A stretch of DNA of 64,000 bases, taken from Gordionus sp. m RMFG-2023 (lineage: Eukaryota > Nematomorpha > Gordioida > Chordodea > Parachordodidae). The DNA lies in the NCBI RefSeq assembly GCF_954871325.1, contig NC_088778.1, positions 21,003,120-21,067,119 on the forward strand. The letters run 5' to 3'. Below, piece after piece: positions 37,601-52,600 of this stretch; positions within the stretch are counted from its first letter, which is position 1, and each line of letters starts with the position of its first letter. The notes below the pieces were generated by a model, which was given only the letters and a program-made list of their open reading frames with translations, searched no databases and was not told where the DNA came from. Position numbers and translations under genes: made by a program.

Positions 37601-40600
37601 TTAGATGTTCCAGATTCACCTGTGCTTAAAACTTATCTAAACGACAATGATATTAAAAGTAATCAAGAAATGGAGTCTGATGATATTAAAAGTAATCAAG
37701 AAATGGAGTCTGTTAGCTATTCTCCTGAGATTCCAAGAACTTATGCATGCGAGAATAAATCACGAGAAATATTTCATGAAAATGATAAAACACAGAAAAG
37801 ACCAAGTTCAGTGCCCATGACCATGAACAATGACATTGCTATTACCCCCTTTAAACGTAAATTAGACTTCAAGAAAGCCTCGGCCCCAATGACTGAACAA
37901 AAATTATGTACATTAATTACTTTTACACATTTATTATCTTACATCCTTCCTAAATATTTATATTGATAACTATCTTATATTAAATTCATAGTATTATGTC
38001 ATATATATTATTGGGATATACAATTTATTGATCTTCATCTGCTTGATTTTGAAAAATTTGTCCTGCCCGATCCCGAACAAATTTTTTTTAATTAGTTCTG
38101 AAAAGCCCGACTCGAAGATAAAGATTATTTGTCCGCCTGCCCGACCCGAATTTATTAAAATTAAAAATATTAGCCCCTTGTTTCTTGCAAGAATATTAAA
38201 ATATATTAATTTGTTTCACAAAATTTAATATCTTATTTAAAAATTTCCCGGCCCGGTCCAATTTTTTTTTAGCCCGACCTAGCCCGAACCAAAATTATTT
38301 AGGGCTGGGTACCCGCCGGGCCATCAATTGCTGATCTCTAATGGAATTTAACGGCAATTTCACTGTTAATTAAGACAATTTTTCCCAAAATTTTTGAACT
38401 GAACTTAATATTGAACAAAGTAAGCAAGAACACACAAGTTCATTTAGAAAATTGTCTGTTATAGGGTGGGTACTCTACACATGTAGATATATATTTCAAG
38501 TAAAATCCAGGGTTGGCATGTCGGTATTTGACTGGTCAAATACGGTCAAATACTCTAAAATATTAATGGCGAATAAATATTTTGATATAATTAACTAGTA
38601 TGCATTAAAAGCATGTTTATCAATCTTATTATTTTTTTATTAAAATATAAATATGTAATTTTTCTAAATATAGTAATATTTTTAGTTATTTTTTTGCCTA
38701 ATCATTGCCGTTTCTCGCCTTCTTTATTTTTTTCAATTCATTTTTCTTAAAAAAAATAAAAATACCCGATTTATTATAATCATAATATAATTTTTTCATT
38801 CTTATTTTTTAATAAATTTAAATTTTATTTAATATTTAGCCGAGTATAAATTATATTAATTCTCATTTGTTTTACTTACACTTGCTATATTTGGTTTTTA
38901 AAATTAATTTTCATTTTAATTGTTCTGGTCAGATTTACGGAATATTATTCAATTCTGGTAAAAAGTTTATTATATTATATTTATAATATTAAGAAATTAT
39001 TGGAATAATTGGTCGATAATTATAAAATAGTTAAGATTGATTAACTTTACAATAATCAAAATCATTTTTTGTTAAATTTTAATATATTAGGGATTATGGT
39101 CAAACCAAAGCATCATGTTTGGAAACATTTTCAAGAAGTACGCGATGGTAAATCAGTTAAAGCGGTGTGCAAGTTTTGCAAGATGTCCTATATCACCCAC
39201 GTTGATAGAATGGTCAAACATTTATTAAGCAGCTGTACTATGTGCCCTGTTATAATTAAGGAAAAATTTTATTCAAATTCCAAAATATCAACCTCTACAA
39301 AAAATATCACAAATGTAATTTGTAATACTTCTAAGTCTAACTCTAATGAAGAATTGGGTGAAATTAGTGAGAATGATTATCAAATGAACAATATTTTGTC
39401 TTGTGACTCAGGAGAATTTGATTCCCTTATTTCTAATCAATCTACAAGCAAGGCGATTAAATATAAATCTCAATCTTGTATAACCGGTTTCATAGATAGA
39501 ATTAATCCCAAAGAAAAAAATGAGCTGGATCAATTGTTTGCAAAGGCTGTATATGCGAGCAATTTATCTTTCCACATCACTGAAAATCCCTACATCCAAG
39601 AATTTTTTAAAAAAATACGTCCTATTTACACATTACCCAGGAGAAGGCAGCTGGCTGGATATCTTCTAGACAAAGCGTCAGGTGATATGGAGGTGAGAGT
39701 TGCAGATATAATAGATAAAGCTCCTTACTTATCAATTGTATCAGATGGCTGGAGCAACATTAGAAACGAGAGTATTATTAATTTTATGGTGATGACGCCT
39801 GTTCCAGTGTTCTACAAATTTCTAAATACTGAGGAAAATCGCCATACGGCAGATTATATTGCCCAGGAATTTAAAAATGTAATTCATGAATTGAATCCGG
39901 TAAAAGTATATTCTTTAGTTACTGATAATGCCGCTAACATGAAAGCAGCCTGGAGAATTCTAAAATCTGAATCTATTTATAATCATATACAATGTTATGG
40001 TTGTGCAGCGCATACATTGCAGTTTTTCACGATTTTGAACGATTGGACGCCTTCAGTTACCATATTTCAATAATTAAAAAAATTGTTAAATTTTTCAAGA
40101 ATAAACACATACCAGCTGCAGTATTTTCCCGTAATAAGAATCTTCATGGCATACCATCTACATTAAGTACAATTAGCCAAACAAGATGGGCATCGTCAAT
40201 AAAATGTATGGAGCAAATTCAAATATGCAAGAAAGCTCTAAAAGCATCAGTTGTTGAAGAAGCTGTTTGTGATAATTGTCCCATAGAAATTACCAATAAT
40301 ATATTAAACGAAGAATTTTGGACGAAAAATTTAAAATTTTTAGCTATACTCCAACCTTTAGCTACCTCATTGTTGAAAGTGCAAGGGGATAAATATACTT
40401 TGGCCCAAGTAAAAAACGAGATGCTTAATTTGGAAAAACACATAATACAATCATGCCATGATTCTATATTTTCTCCATCTCAAGAAAAAAAAATTAAGGT
40501 TATGTTTGAAAAGAGAAAAACTGATATAAATACATGTGCTCACAATGCTGCTTATTTATTGGACCCCCAATATCAAGGTCAATTGACCAGTCAATTGACC

Positions 40601-43600
40601 GAATTTGACCGGTCAATTGACCGACATGCCAACCCTGTAATATACACTCATTTTATTTTTTTTGGAATTATTAATATATATATGTTAAATTAGATTATAT
40701 TAATCTAGTCTACTATTTTTTATAATCTGAAACTTTAATAAATATTAAATTGAACATCTAATAGTTGAATCTAAATCTAATTGACTCAATTTAAATGAAG
40801 GCAATTTAAAGTTCAATACTCAATAATTAAGTTCATTTATTTAATGATTAATAGGATATAAAATTTTTTTTTATCTTAACGTAAAACTATTCATAACATC
40901 CAAAGATTGCCTCCTAGGCGATTTTAAACATCAGATTTTTAAAAATTATTAAAATATATCCTAACTAATTTGTATAAAGACGTTATATTTTGGAAAATAA
41001 TATAATAATTTGTAAATATTTTTCGATTTTATCATATGAGAAACTAATGCAATTTTATTATTATGAGCCTTGTACAAAATGAATTATATTTTGACTGGAT
41101 TTTTAATATGGGTTTCTTTCAAATATGACCATTTTTTCCATTGACTTTAATAAATTTGCATTTTTTAAATAAAATCAAGCAAGAAACAAATGATGGCGGT
41201 CCTTAAATTCGTCAAATATCGTCAGCCCTATATGGCTGTCCTTAAAAATAAAAATCGGCTTTTGTATAAATGGCCTTCACTAATAAAACACTATTATAAA
41301 AAAATTTCATTTATTTGTAAATATCAATATAATAACATATGACAACTAACAACAGTATCAATCATTCGTTTTAAAGGTAGAAACGAATTGGTGCTTATCA
41401 CCTTTAAAATAAAAAATGTCATTTTTCTATTGAGCATCCTCAATTTTATTTTTAAAATTTACAGTTGTTTAAAAGATTTATTAGCACCTATTATAACAAC
41501 AAAAATCCTGCAGGTTTGGCCTGCGGGCCGGGAGTAACATCATTAATAATTGCCCGAAAAATATTAATGTTATATTTTCTTCCTCTTTTGCCTTATTGAA
41601 ATATAATAATTATAAAAGGAATTTTATAAAAAAAATCAAGAAGTTAACACAATTAAATTATCAAACTTAGAACTGAATATATGTGTAATTTTAAAATGGA
41701 GAGTAAAATAAATATTTTGAGATTTGAGGTTTCTTCTCTATATCAATTTCTTCTTTATAAACCTTTTTTAAAAATTCTTGCAAGCACTATGAGCCAAATG
41801 AATACCTTAATTTTTTTTGTTACCAGACCATTAATGGGCTCAGGATAAATAATATTTTGCATGACTAAAGATTTGTCCTTAAAAAAATCAATGGAAACCC
41901 CATAATTAAAGAAAATGCGCGTATAAGGCTTTTTTAATAAAAATAATAATTAAGCTTCAAAATTCAATTTGATAAATATAAAGAGATAGTGTACATAATC
42001 AAAATTTTATCATTTTTCTTTCGGTCCAGGTCCATTAAAATGACAAAAAAAAATTCTAAAGAATAAACCAGCATGGTTTCCTCCAAACCGACCAAACTAT
42101 TGATCTTAATTATAAATGACTAATTTATGTATTTCCATTATTCTTAATTACAATTTACATTTAACTGCTTAAATATTGTATAAAACGAATTTAATTTTTA
42201 AAAAAAATTTTTTTCCCAATCTATATTAATCATTTATTTTTTTGTGAAAATACTCCATTTTCCTTACTTCAGCATTTCATGGCATATTTGATTGGACAAA
42301 GACTCAGGAAAACCAGAATTCCCAAAATGACCAATGTGAAGAAGAATTAAAGGATTTAAATCAATATCAACTGAATCATATCAAAAAAAGGTTTATAATT
42401 AATTCTTTAAAACACTTAGTTGAGGGTTGGGGGGGGGGAGGGTCACGGTGAGCATTCCGAACTTCAACCTTTAAACAAAGTCTGGAAAGAATACGGACCG
42501 GTGAAATTGATTAAAATATTAAATAACAATTGAATTTTAAATGATATATTTGTAGAAATGAGAAAATTAATAATCATAGATCCTAGAGTAATCTTTTTTG
42601 ATTAATATATTATAGAAAGATGAAAAACTTATTTCTGGATTCAGATGATGAGGATGACAATGATAAGCTTATAGAAACTAATCCTATAAACATTATTCTA
42701 AGCCCTGAAAAACTTACGACGAACAAGGAGGACAATTCTAATGATTTTAATCAACATTTATCATGTAATTCGAATACAAATCTATTTTCATCAATGTCAC
42801 ACGATAACGAAAGTTATGAGCACGATGACATTGATATTCACGAAGGAGGGTTTGGAGATGAAGAGGACGAAGTTGCTCAATACCTAACAGGATATAACAA
42901 GTTCATATAGTTTCAAACTTTTCATATTAATATATTTTTTTAAGTTTTATTGAATAGTTAGTTTAAAATTTTTATTTGAGTCATTTATTATATGATCGAA
43001 TACATATTGAAAATTAGGATTAAGAACGATTACATAGAAGATGAAGCACAACTTTCTGGTTCGGAAGCAGCTGAAGATGACTCTGACGGTTTTGAAAAAT
43101 AGCTTTTAATCTATAATTTATCTTAAAGATTACTTTGAAAATGATTGTTTTTAACTCGGTTTTTTTGATTTGATTTAATATTATAAACATTTATTATCAA
43201 TTACTAAAAATTTTTTATTAAAGTTTTAAGATGGGGATTAGAGGTGATGTGGGAAAATTTTTTATTAGCGACCTGCTCACTCATGTTTACACTAAAAAAT
43301 TCACGCCTGATGTTCAATTTTTTTTGCCCCTCGCCCATTCAAAAGGCAAAAATTTTTTATCATGCCCGAAAAATTGATGGATTATTTATAAATTATTTTC
43401 GTAATTTTACATGAAAGAAAATTTTCCTATACATCTTTGCGACAATTAAAAATTCACTAATTAAGTCATATTTTTCTATTTTATTATATTTGCGTTCACC
43501 TTACTTCTATCAAACGATTATTGGCTATAGAAAATAATCATTCACCCATTTTTAGTGGCTAATTTTTTGAAAAGGAAAAAAGAAAACATCCGTAATTGAC

Positions 43601-46600
43601 AAAATACAAAAACTGTAATAATAATGAAATAAGCGTTTTATATAAAATAAAGACCTGCAGGCCCGGTCCTAAGCCCAGATGGGCCAGGCCTTTTTTTAAA
43701 AAATAACCTTAAAAAAATTGAAAATACTCTGGGTCGCTATAATCTAAAATTAAAAATAAATAAAATATATTTAAAAATTGTGTATCAGAGAACAATATAT
43801 CATATTTCCTATTTCCATTTTTTCTAGTAAAATATTATTCAAATTAATTATTCACCTAATCATTATTTTAGGTGTAATCAATCAAATTAAAAGTAATAAA
43901 ACTATATTAAAAATATAATACACTTTTTAAGAGAAAAATTATATCATTTTATCTCTCTTTATCTCTTGTCAGGGAGAGAGCGCAAAATGATTGATACTTA
44001 TATAAAAGGTTACAAAATAACAGGAAATAAGGGAATTACCATCAGCCAGTTGAATTGTGTGTGGTTATTCAAACTCATTCCTTTTGACAAATGGGGAGAA
44101 TACGATTTTTTTTATTTCAGAATTTATATTTCTTTAAAATTATACGTGAGATTTTTTTTATTAAATATTATAATTTCTAAGAATGAAAATATTTATTTAT
44201 TACACAACATAATATCAATATCCTTTTTTAAGAAAAATATAACAATAAAACAAAATCCTTGACATTTTAGCATAAAAAAATTCTTCTGATATAAAATATA
44301 AAATTCTTATAGTTTATTCAATCTTTTTATTAAATTTGTAAAAATTCTTGAATTTTGAAAAAATATATTTTTGGATAAGTCTACTTGAGTAGCTTATTGG
44401 GGGAAAACGACTTGCTATATTTTTAAATAACTTCAAAATAGATAACAAGGTAAATTAGATTTTTCCATTTTAAAGATATTATCTTTTAAAAATTACTATG
44501 ATTCGCGCAAAATTTTAGATCTTACCCAATAATTCTCTTGGAAAATCCCGATATGCCCAATCACTGATCATAATTTATTCACAGCGGTGACACCTCTAAA
44601 TACGATTATGATAATTGTAACTTTTCTAGTTATTATATCTTAAAATATGGTAAACATCTACTCTTAGAAAAAATAAAACCTATGTAAATAATTGTAATAA
44701 AATTTTTGGGATGATCTTAATTAAAAAAGGAAGAAGCAATTAACCACTAGAAACTTGACTACTCCTGAATCTCCAAATCAGGCCATCTATCCCTCCATAA
44801 GCTAGTAACGATATTTCTCTTCACCAAATGAAAATTAGAATAAATCAAAATGAGAAAATATATTCTAACGACTATAGCGTCTACGCACCCTTCCTACCCT
44901 TCCCATCTTAGTTTTTGTAAGATTTTATTATTTTTTTACCATAAAACTATTTTTTGCCTCAGATTCATTTAATCCCATTTTCTTTCTTTTTTAATTTATA
45001 CATAATTGGGTTTTTAATTTAATTTATTTAATAGCTCAACTGAGAACTATATAAATTTAGCTATTCTCATTAATATGATATCACATGCATAAAGTGTATT
45101 TATAACTCATGTGTTTCCTTTTTATTACATATCTGAAGTATGATGATAAAATGAAAATGTGATTAAAAATGCAATTTAAAATGTTTATATTGAAAATAGG
45201 TTATTTGAAAAAAATCAGAGACCTGAAGGCCTTCAACCTGACCTGCAAGGGGCCAAAAAATTATATGATTTTAAAAATCCTGTCTGGACAAGACTTAAAC
45301 ATCTAGGCCGAACTGATTTTTAAAAATATTTATAATTGATCAGTAAGGAAATGTTGGATAATCGTATAATGGAATTTATTTGTTGCTCATATTTTCAATT
45401 TTCCTGAAAAATTTGCAAAATACAGCCAAAATTATTCAAAAACGAAATTTAAATAATTTCGGTCCATACTGTAAAATGATCAAAATAAAAATCCAAACCA
45501 GGTCAAGAAAATATACCAAAAATTTTTTATTTTTTTTTGAATCCGAATCCAGACTTAAAAATGAAAGTTTTTTTTGAAATTGAAAGTGGCTTAAAATTTC
45601 GGCCTCTGTAAATCTCTCAAAAATATTTAGATCGATTGTTCAAGGAAAAAAGCCACCCCAACTACCAGCTACCTGTCAGCCCTTATCACGTGCCTAGTTT
45701 CGATGAAATTAGAAACTATTATTTAATATTGCTTCAAATATAACCTAAATCAGGCCTTTATCAAAAATCAATAAAATGATATAAATGGTTATGTCTGCTT
45801 GACAGCCCTAAGGTATCTTTTTGATTTTAGGTAGCAGGCCAACTTCGTATCAGGTCAATTCAGCGAAACTTTTATCGCGAAACGCTTTTTCGCGAATGTC
45901 GTTTATCGCGAAGGAATTTTATAGCGAAGGCAATATCGCGAAACCAATTCCGCGAATTTTTTTCCGCGAAACTTTTATAGCGAAGACAAAATCGCGAATT
46001 TATTTCCGCGAAACCTTGACCGCGAATACTTTATAGCGAATACATTATAGCGAAACTTATAGCAAAACTTAAATCGCCAACTCTTTATAGCGAATTTTCT
46101 ACCGCGAATGTATGTGCGCGAAATTATTATAGCTAGCGCATGACTTCGAAAATTACGAATTCATTTTAAGTGAAATTGATATATTCAATATCAATTTACC
46201 AACCGAAGTTTCTTAAATCATAAACGCGAATGTTTTAAGAATATTTTATTACGTATTGTTTATTTAATAAGCATGTAACATTTATCTGATGTGATACAAA
46301 ATACATTACTCTTTCTGGCCTCACTCACTCATGGTTGTAAGTATGGAGGGGACATTTTGGGTTAAGTTTTTACCAGAATAAGTTAACCCCCCCCCCCCCC
46401 CCCGTGTGCTTTATGTCATTTAAAGAAAATTATCTGATATACCTTTTTTCTAATCTAGATGAAAAATTATATAGAAAGCTAAGAATTTTTTATTGATTTT
46501 CTCAGATTATTTTTAAAAATTATAGAAGATTATACTGATAATTAATGCCTCCTAATTATAATTTTTAGATAATGCACATCGATATAACTTTCTGATAAAA

Positions 46601-49600
46601 TAGTAACTAATTTATTTGAATATTTTGACCTCTCCTTTTTCTTCTTTTCGCATTTTAATAAATAGAAATAACTGCAAAGTTATGATTATCAAAAAAAAAA
46701 TTCAAATTATTCTATTGGATTACATTGTAATATTTATGAAGAATAAATTATGGAAATAAATCATTAGATCTTCAGTTATTTTAGTTTTTTATTTTTGCTG
46801 ATTTCACAAGTCTAACTAAACAATATAAAAATTAAAAAAACGTATAATAGTTTTCATCATTTTATAAAATAATACCAGTTCAATTAATATCAGGAGTTTT
46901 TATGAAAACACCGCTAAACGCTCCTTCTCAATTTGTAAGCACTTTTACTCATTATTCGAACTTCTTTAAATATCATGTTTAAGATATTTATATCTATAAT
47001 TACCATAATAATTTGATAATTCTGAGAAATTTCTTTATCGCTTCAACTTGTGTATCAGAACAGTGGCATAGACAGGATTTTTATACTTAATATCATCGCC
47101 GTTAAATTTGGCGACTGTATAGTTCTACGAACTAATTGTAAATTATATGAATATTTCTTGTTTTATTAGTACCAATTGAGTACTTAAACGAGTATAATAG
47201 CTAGTAAAAGGAAAAAAACTATTTGTAACAAAATTTTGGCAAATCTATGATTTAAGCGACTGAAATAATTTTTTCCGAAAATTTTATCGATGTTCCTTAT
47301 TAATTATAATTTAATTCGTTTAGACAGTATAAAGAAAAAGTTTATTAGCTAAATAAGAAAAATTGCCTAATTCAGGCATTATTGATAGAATGGAAAATAG
47401 CTGGTTTGCGCTAATATTTATTAATTCTTCAGTCATTTTTTTCACACACAAAAAGGCAACCGTGTTATAAGAAAAATAAAATCTATATCACCCATTAAAG
47501 CGTAAAATCAACCAAATTTCTGGAAGCAATAAATCTGGAACTTAAATCAATAATTATTACATTGATTCTTCAATTCATTTGGTAGATAGTTTTTACTGAC
47601 AAAATAAGATAAAATTGCCAAGATTAACGACATGCGAAAACAAACAAATATTTTTGGGTAAGCTCTACTATATGAAATGCCAGATTATTACTTAGTATTA
47701 CATCAATCAGTTTTTCCAGTCAATAAACAAAAACTAGTTTTAATAAGCGAAATAGACAATAGCAAACCTTTAAGTATGAACCAAAAAGTATTAGAATTTC
47801 AAAAATTTGAAACATTATAAGATTAAACAAAGAATCTAAAGAAAGCAATTATAATAAAAAAAATTAAATGAAATATCTTAAAAAAATATTACTATATTTA
47901 TTTATAAAATCAACTTTTTTCCTATTTCAAAATATGAGGATTTAAAGATACTCGATATTTTAGCCAAAAGAAAATTAAGCTTGGAAACTTTTCCGACAGA
48001 TGACATAACTTGCGGCAACTTTGGAAAATGTTATATCAAAATGAGAAGGATTGGTTATGGTAAAATTTAAAACAATTAGGATAGCTAATTATTTTCATCA
48101 AGTGAATAGGTTGAGCTATTGTTTAATAACGTAATATTAAGTGCGCTTAACCTCTCTGAGAAGCGTTCCGTTTTATAATTATAATTTGTAAAAAAAATTG
48201 TGAAAATGGATTATAAAATAAAATGATGGTATTGTTTATTCCTAGATTTGTAAGATTTTTTTATGTTGTTTTTTAAATAAGAATTTTCTTTAGACTATGG
48301 AAGGAGTTTTATCAATTTACAAGAAAGTTGTCATTAATCATATTTCCCAGTGAGGGAGGTTTAGCTCTTCCCCTTTGTCTACGCCACTGTTCAGAACACT
48401 TATTTAAAAACGATTTTATAAACTGTAAAATCCAAGCTGATAAGAGTTATTCTTACCATATTCTCCATAATTAATAATAAATCGTTTATAATTACATTAG
48501 CATTTTAATTATATCATCTAAAACCGCATACAATTAAAATAAAGCCTAGCGAAGAATGATTTTAAAATTATTGGTGGATGTTTTAGAGAAAATAACTTAA
48601 AATTCCTATAAGTTCTTTGTAATAAGTGAAAAGGTAAGACATCTCATATACATTTCTTACGTAAATTTCTTAAATCTAGTTTTCATAAAAAAATTTAGAT
48701 TTATTATTATTCAGCGAGATTTTTTAATTTTTAATGCCACTCTTCGCGGGTAAATAAAAATATTTTTTAAAAAAATATAACCAAAAAAAATGATGTATTT
48801 TAATTTTAGTTTTATTTTTATTATTCATGACATGAAGCCACCTAAGCTCAATTACATTGTTAATCAAATGAGAATATAGTATATTTAAAAAAGTTAACAA
48901 AATGCCAATATTTAAATAATTAAGAACCTTAAGGAATTTTAGAGCTATAATATAACAAAATTAATTCAAGCAATTATTTTTCCATCGTAACTTGAACTGA
49001 GAACTCATTAGAGGAGCATCATTGAAATTAGAGGAAGGATAGTTAGTTATGAAATAATTATCATTATTTGAATAAAATTGGAAAGGGATGAATTGTATTT
49101 TCTTTTTTTAATTATTTTTATTTGGTAGGTGGTTAAAAGTTTTGAGAGGGTTGATATCATTTATAGATAAGTATACAAGCCCCTGATTATATTCTCCACA
49201 GTCCTTTTCTTAAGTTAAAATAGGAAATGGTATAGCGTATTATCTTATTTTAATAGATTCCTTTAGGCCATATTTTTTGATATCTAATTCACATTTAGAA
49301 TAAATATCCTTACAAAATAAATTTAATCATAAAAAGTTTTTTAAAAAATGATTTTTTTATTTATTGAATATGTGAAGGAAAAAGTAGAGCATTGTCATAT
49401 CATATCGTCTAAGCCAATAGTTTGTTTGTTAAATATATAACTGAAGTGTAAAATTTTAAAAGAATCACTGATTTGGACAAAGACTGGTTAAAAATAACCA
49501 TGGGAAAAAAACATCGGACAAAAACATCCCAATATAAAAAAAATTACATGCTTTAATGAATAAAAGGAAAATGTAATCCTCATTTTAAACTTTGCCCTTT

Positions 49601-52600
49601 AGTGTAATACTTGAGTATTTATTATAATATTTTACTAATAATGTTGCTCATCAAAAGTGATCATATTTGTAAGGGAAAACAACTATATGACTCAAGGGCT
49701 AGGAATATGAAATTTAAAATAGTTTATAATGCATGACGAAAGGTAGTTATTTTTGAAATATTAATCGTAGGATTGATGTGGTATAGAAAGATCACATATA
49801 AAAGAATTTGTAAATACCCTCATAAAATCTGTATCTTGACGAATGAGTTGGTATGTAGCTTGCTAAATTTTATACCAAAGTAGACCTTCCTATATTTTTG
49901 TCACAAAAAATAATGCAAATATAAAAAATTTGAGCCTATAATATAAAAACAAACAAAAATTTATTATTGTATTTTATAAGACTCTGAAATAAAGAGGAAA
50001 GAATGGCGAAAATATTTATAATTTATAACCAAGGGAATGGCACCAGCCAGACGAGAAAATTTTTTTTTTTAAATTTCGGCAATACTTATTTTTTAATAGT
50101 TATAATTTATCAATTATGTCATTAATTATTTGTTAATTTTTATAAGTGTGGCTATATTTTTATTATATTTTAAAATTATTTATTCAATAAGAACCCAAAT
50201 CAAAATATTATATTTAAATTAATTGAGATTCATGCCGAGATATTATACTAAATCACGCCCCCCCCCTTCCCAAATAAACAGAAAAGATAAAAAGATATCT
50301 ATAAAGATCGTAAAATATAACTTGAAATATTTTGATCACCACCTGTAGTATGCCTAATTATTATATTACATACTTCATTAAATTCACTATGAGTAAAATG
50401 CTCTCCTTAATATTAGGAACTCAATAAATAGCAGTATTGTGATCACATGTATTTATATCGTTTTTTCTTTTTCAAACATATTTTTATATTCAGATCTTAT
50501 AGAATATTTGACTATATGACCAGGTCAAATATTCCCCCGTTTAATTGACCCGTCAAAATCTAGTCATTTGACTGGTTAATAGACTGACTGCTAACCCTGG
50601 CCAAAATTGATTGATAAATTTATAAATATTAGCTAGTGTTGTTAAACGGCTCATTTTGAGCCGATTTTTAAAAACGGCTAACTCAATATTTTAGCCAGAA
50701 AAATATTGCCTAAGCCTTGAGATTTTTTAATAGATGTTCAAACCTTTGTTCCTTCTACAAAAAAAATCTTCAGTCTTGCTTAATATTATTCAGGATGAAA
50801 TATTGAGTTAGTCGTTTTTAAAAATCGGCTCAAAAAGAGCCGTTTAACAACACTAATTAGGTCATCAGACATTAAATAGGAATGCTACCCAGATATCAAT
50901 TTCGCCAGTAAATATCAAGATTTAACTAATAAACTCAATGATTAATATATTGATAAAGCTGAGTTCCTTGTGCGCGATTATTATAAAAACTTCGAAGAAA
51001 AGGATAGGATAGCGAAAAAGTGTATTTCAATAACAAATTTCATAAACCAGATCTAAGTTTATTAATCATTATATAAATTTTTTAAGGTTAGAAGAAAATT
51101 ACAAACTATCATTGTGAATCAATCTTCAACCTATTTTAAAAAATATTATTCAAATAATTTAATTATAAAAAAGTGATTCAAAATAAATTAGTCTTTATTA
51201 GCAATTATCGCGATATTAAATTCTCTATAATATCTTCGCGATATATGTTTCGCGTTAATAACTTCGCTATAAAATTTTCGCGATTATTGATTCGCGATTA
51301 AAGTTTCGCGGTAACGTATTCGCTTTAAAGGTTTCGCGATAAAGATTTCGCTATAAAATTTTCGCGATAAAAGTTTCGCGGTAATGTATTCGCATTAAAG
51401 GTTTCGCGATAAAGGTTTCGCTATAAAAAATTCCCAATATTTGTTTCGCGATATTGCATTCGCGGTAATGTATTCGCAATAAAGGTTTCGCTATAAAAAA
51501 TTCGCGATATTTGTTTCGCGATATTGCATTCGCGGAATAGTATTCGCTATTATGGATTCGCGATAAAAGTTTCGCTATAAAATCCATTCGCGATAAAAGT
51601 TTCGCGAAAAAGTGTTTCGCGATTAAAGTTTCGCTGAATTGACATGGAACCGGCCAACTTGGGGTTTTTTTCCCGTGATATTTTTTCTTAAAACTTTCTT
51701 TAAAGTTTTTTTTTTCTGAAATTTTTATTTTTTTTAATAAACAAGGTTAATATGTATCTATTAAGATTTAAAATAAAAATTTGCAATAAGAATTTAGGAC
51801 ATTGTATGTCGAATTATATTTTTATCAAGGATAATCTTTGGGCCACCGATATTTAATAATAAAAATTTACTTATAACTTAACGACATTTTATTTAAATTA
51901 ATGAATGTTATCTTTTTAAATATATTAAATATAGTACATTTTTATATAATAAAATTTTAATGTTAAATCGAATTATTATAATAAAAGTGGCTAAAAATGA
52001 AATATGAATTGAAACAAGAAAAGGATTTTAAAATATTTAAGTTAAAACAATCAGCTAAAATAGTCAATATTTTAAATGATTATTTTCATGTTTTTAGAGA
52101 GTTACCAGCCAACGGAAAATAATAAATATAACATAATTTTCATTTTTTAAAAGTTAACGGAAAAATATTAAGATTAGTTTATTATATCATTCTAAAAAAC
52201 AGGGAATTACGAGAAAAAGCAACGTTAAGTATATTAAATTAAGATAAATTAGTCCAAATGAAAAAAACAAAGAAATAATTTTTAGTGCTAACTCAGAATT
52301 GAATAATTTGGTATTAGTCCCTGGTATCTGCAAAAAATATACCATGAGTATCGAATCAATCTAAAAATAATCATTCAACATAAGTGGGACATAGAATTTA
52401 AAATAAAATTTGTCTCAACACTTATAGTATTTTCTTATTTTTCTAGTTGTGAATATACCTAGTTCTTTGGAATCATATGTTACTAATTTAAGGTAAAAAT
52501 TATTTTTGTAAATATTTGATTTTGTGACATTTTATAAAGTTCTCAACAATTCCGATTCACGAGAATTTTACAACTTATATTCATTTTATGCTTGACACTT

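Larger units (their letters stand above)
45846..51651. mobile_element. foldback element with GCGAA-repeat arms and 9-bp TSD
   Basis: A 9-bp direct repeat GGCCAACTT flanks the unit (45837-45845, 51652-51660). The outer ends CGTATCAGGTCAATTCAGCG and, read inward from the right, GGTTCCATGTCAATTCAGCG are inverted with four mismatches. Behind them are arms of irregular 14-19-bp repeats such as TTTATCGCGAAAC and TTATAGCGAA: about 17 GCGAA sites on the left (45863-46130) and about 28 TTCGC sites on the right (51200-51640). A 9-bp TSD with tandem-repeat arms is known for Drosophila FB elements and related Mutator-type transposons. No transposase is seen in the 5-kb middle, so it looks non-autonomous. 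The class is inferred. Confidence 0.75.

Noticed and set aside
40219-40443. 74-codon minus-strand frame
   Set aside because: Shadow of the hAT transposase on the + strand.
45821-46036. 71-codon open frame with repeated FIAK/RIYFRET-like peptides
   Set aside because: It is translation of the GCGAA arm. The opposite arm gives a similar peptide from the other strand (51351-51587), so the periodic DNA, not a protein, explains it.
45846-46145. CRISPR-like appearance of regularly spaced GCGAA units
   Set aside because: Spacing is irregular (14-19 bp), units are too short, and the locus is an intron of a eukaryotic gene with an inverted partner array.
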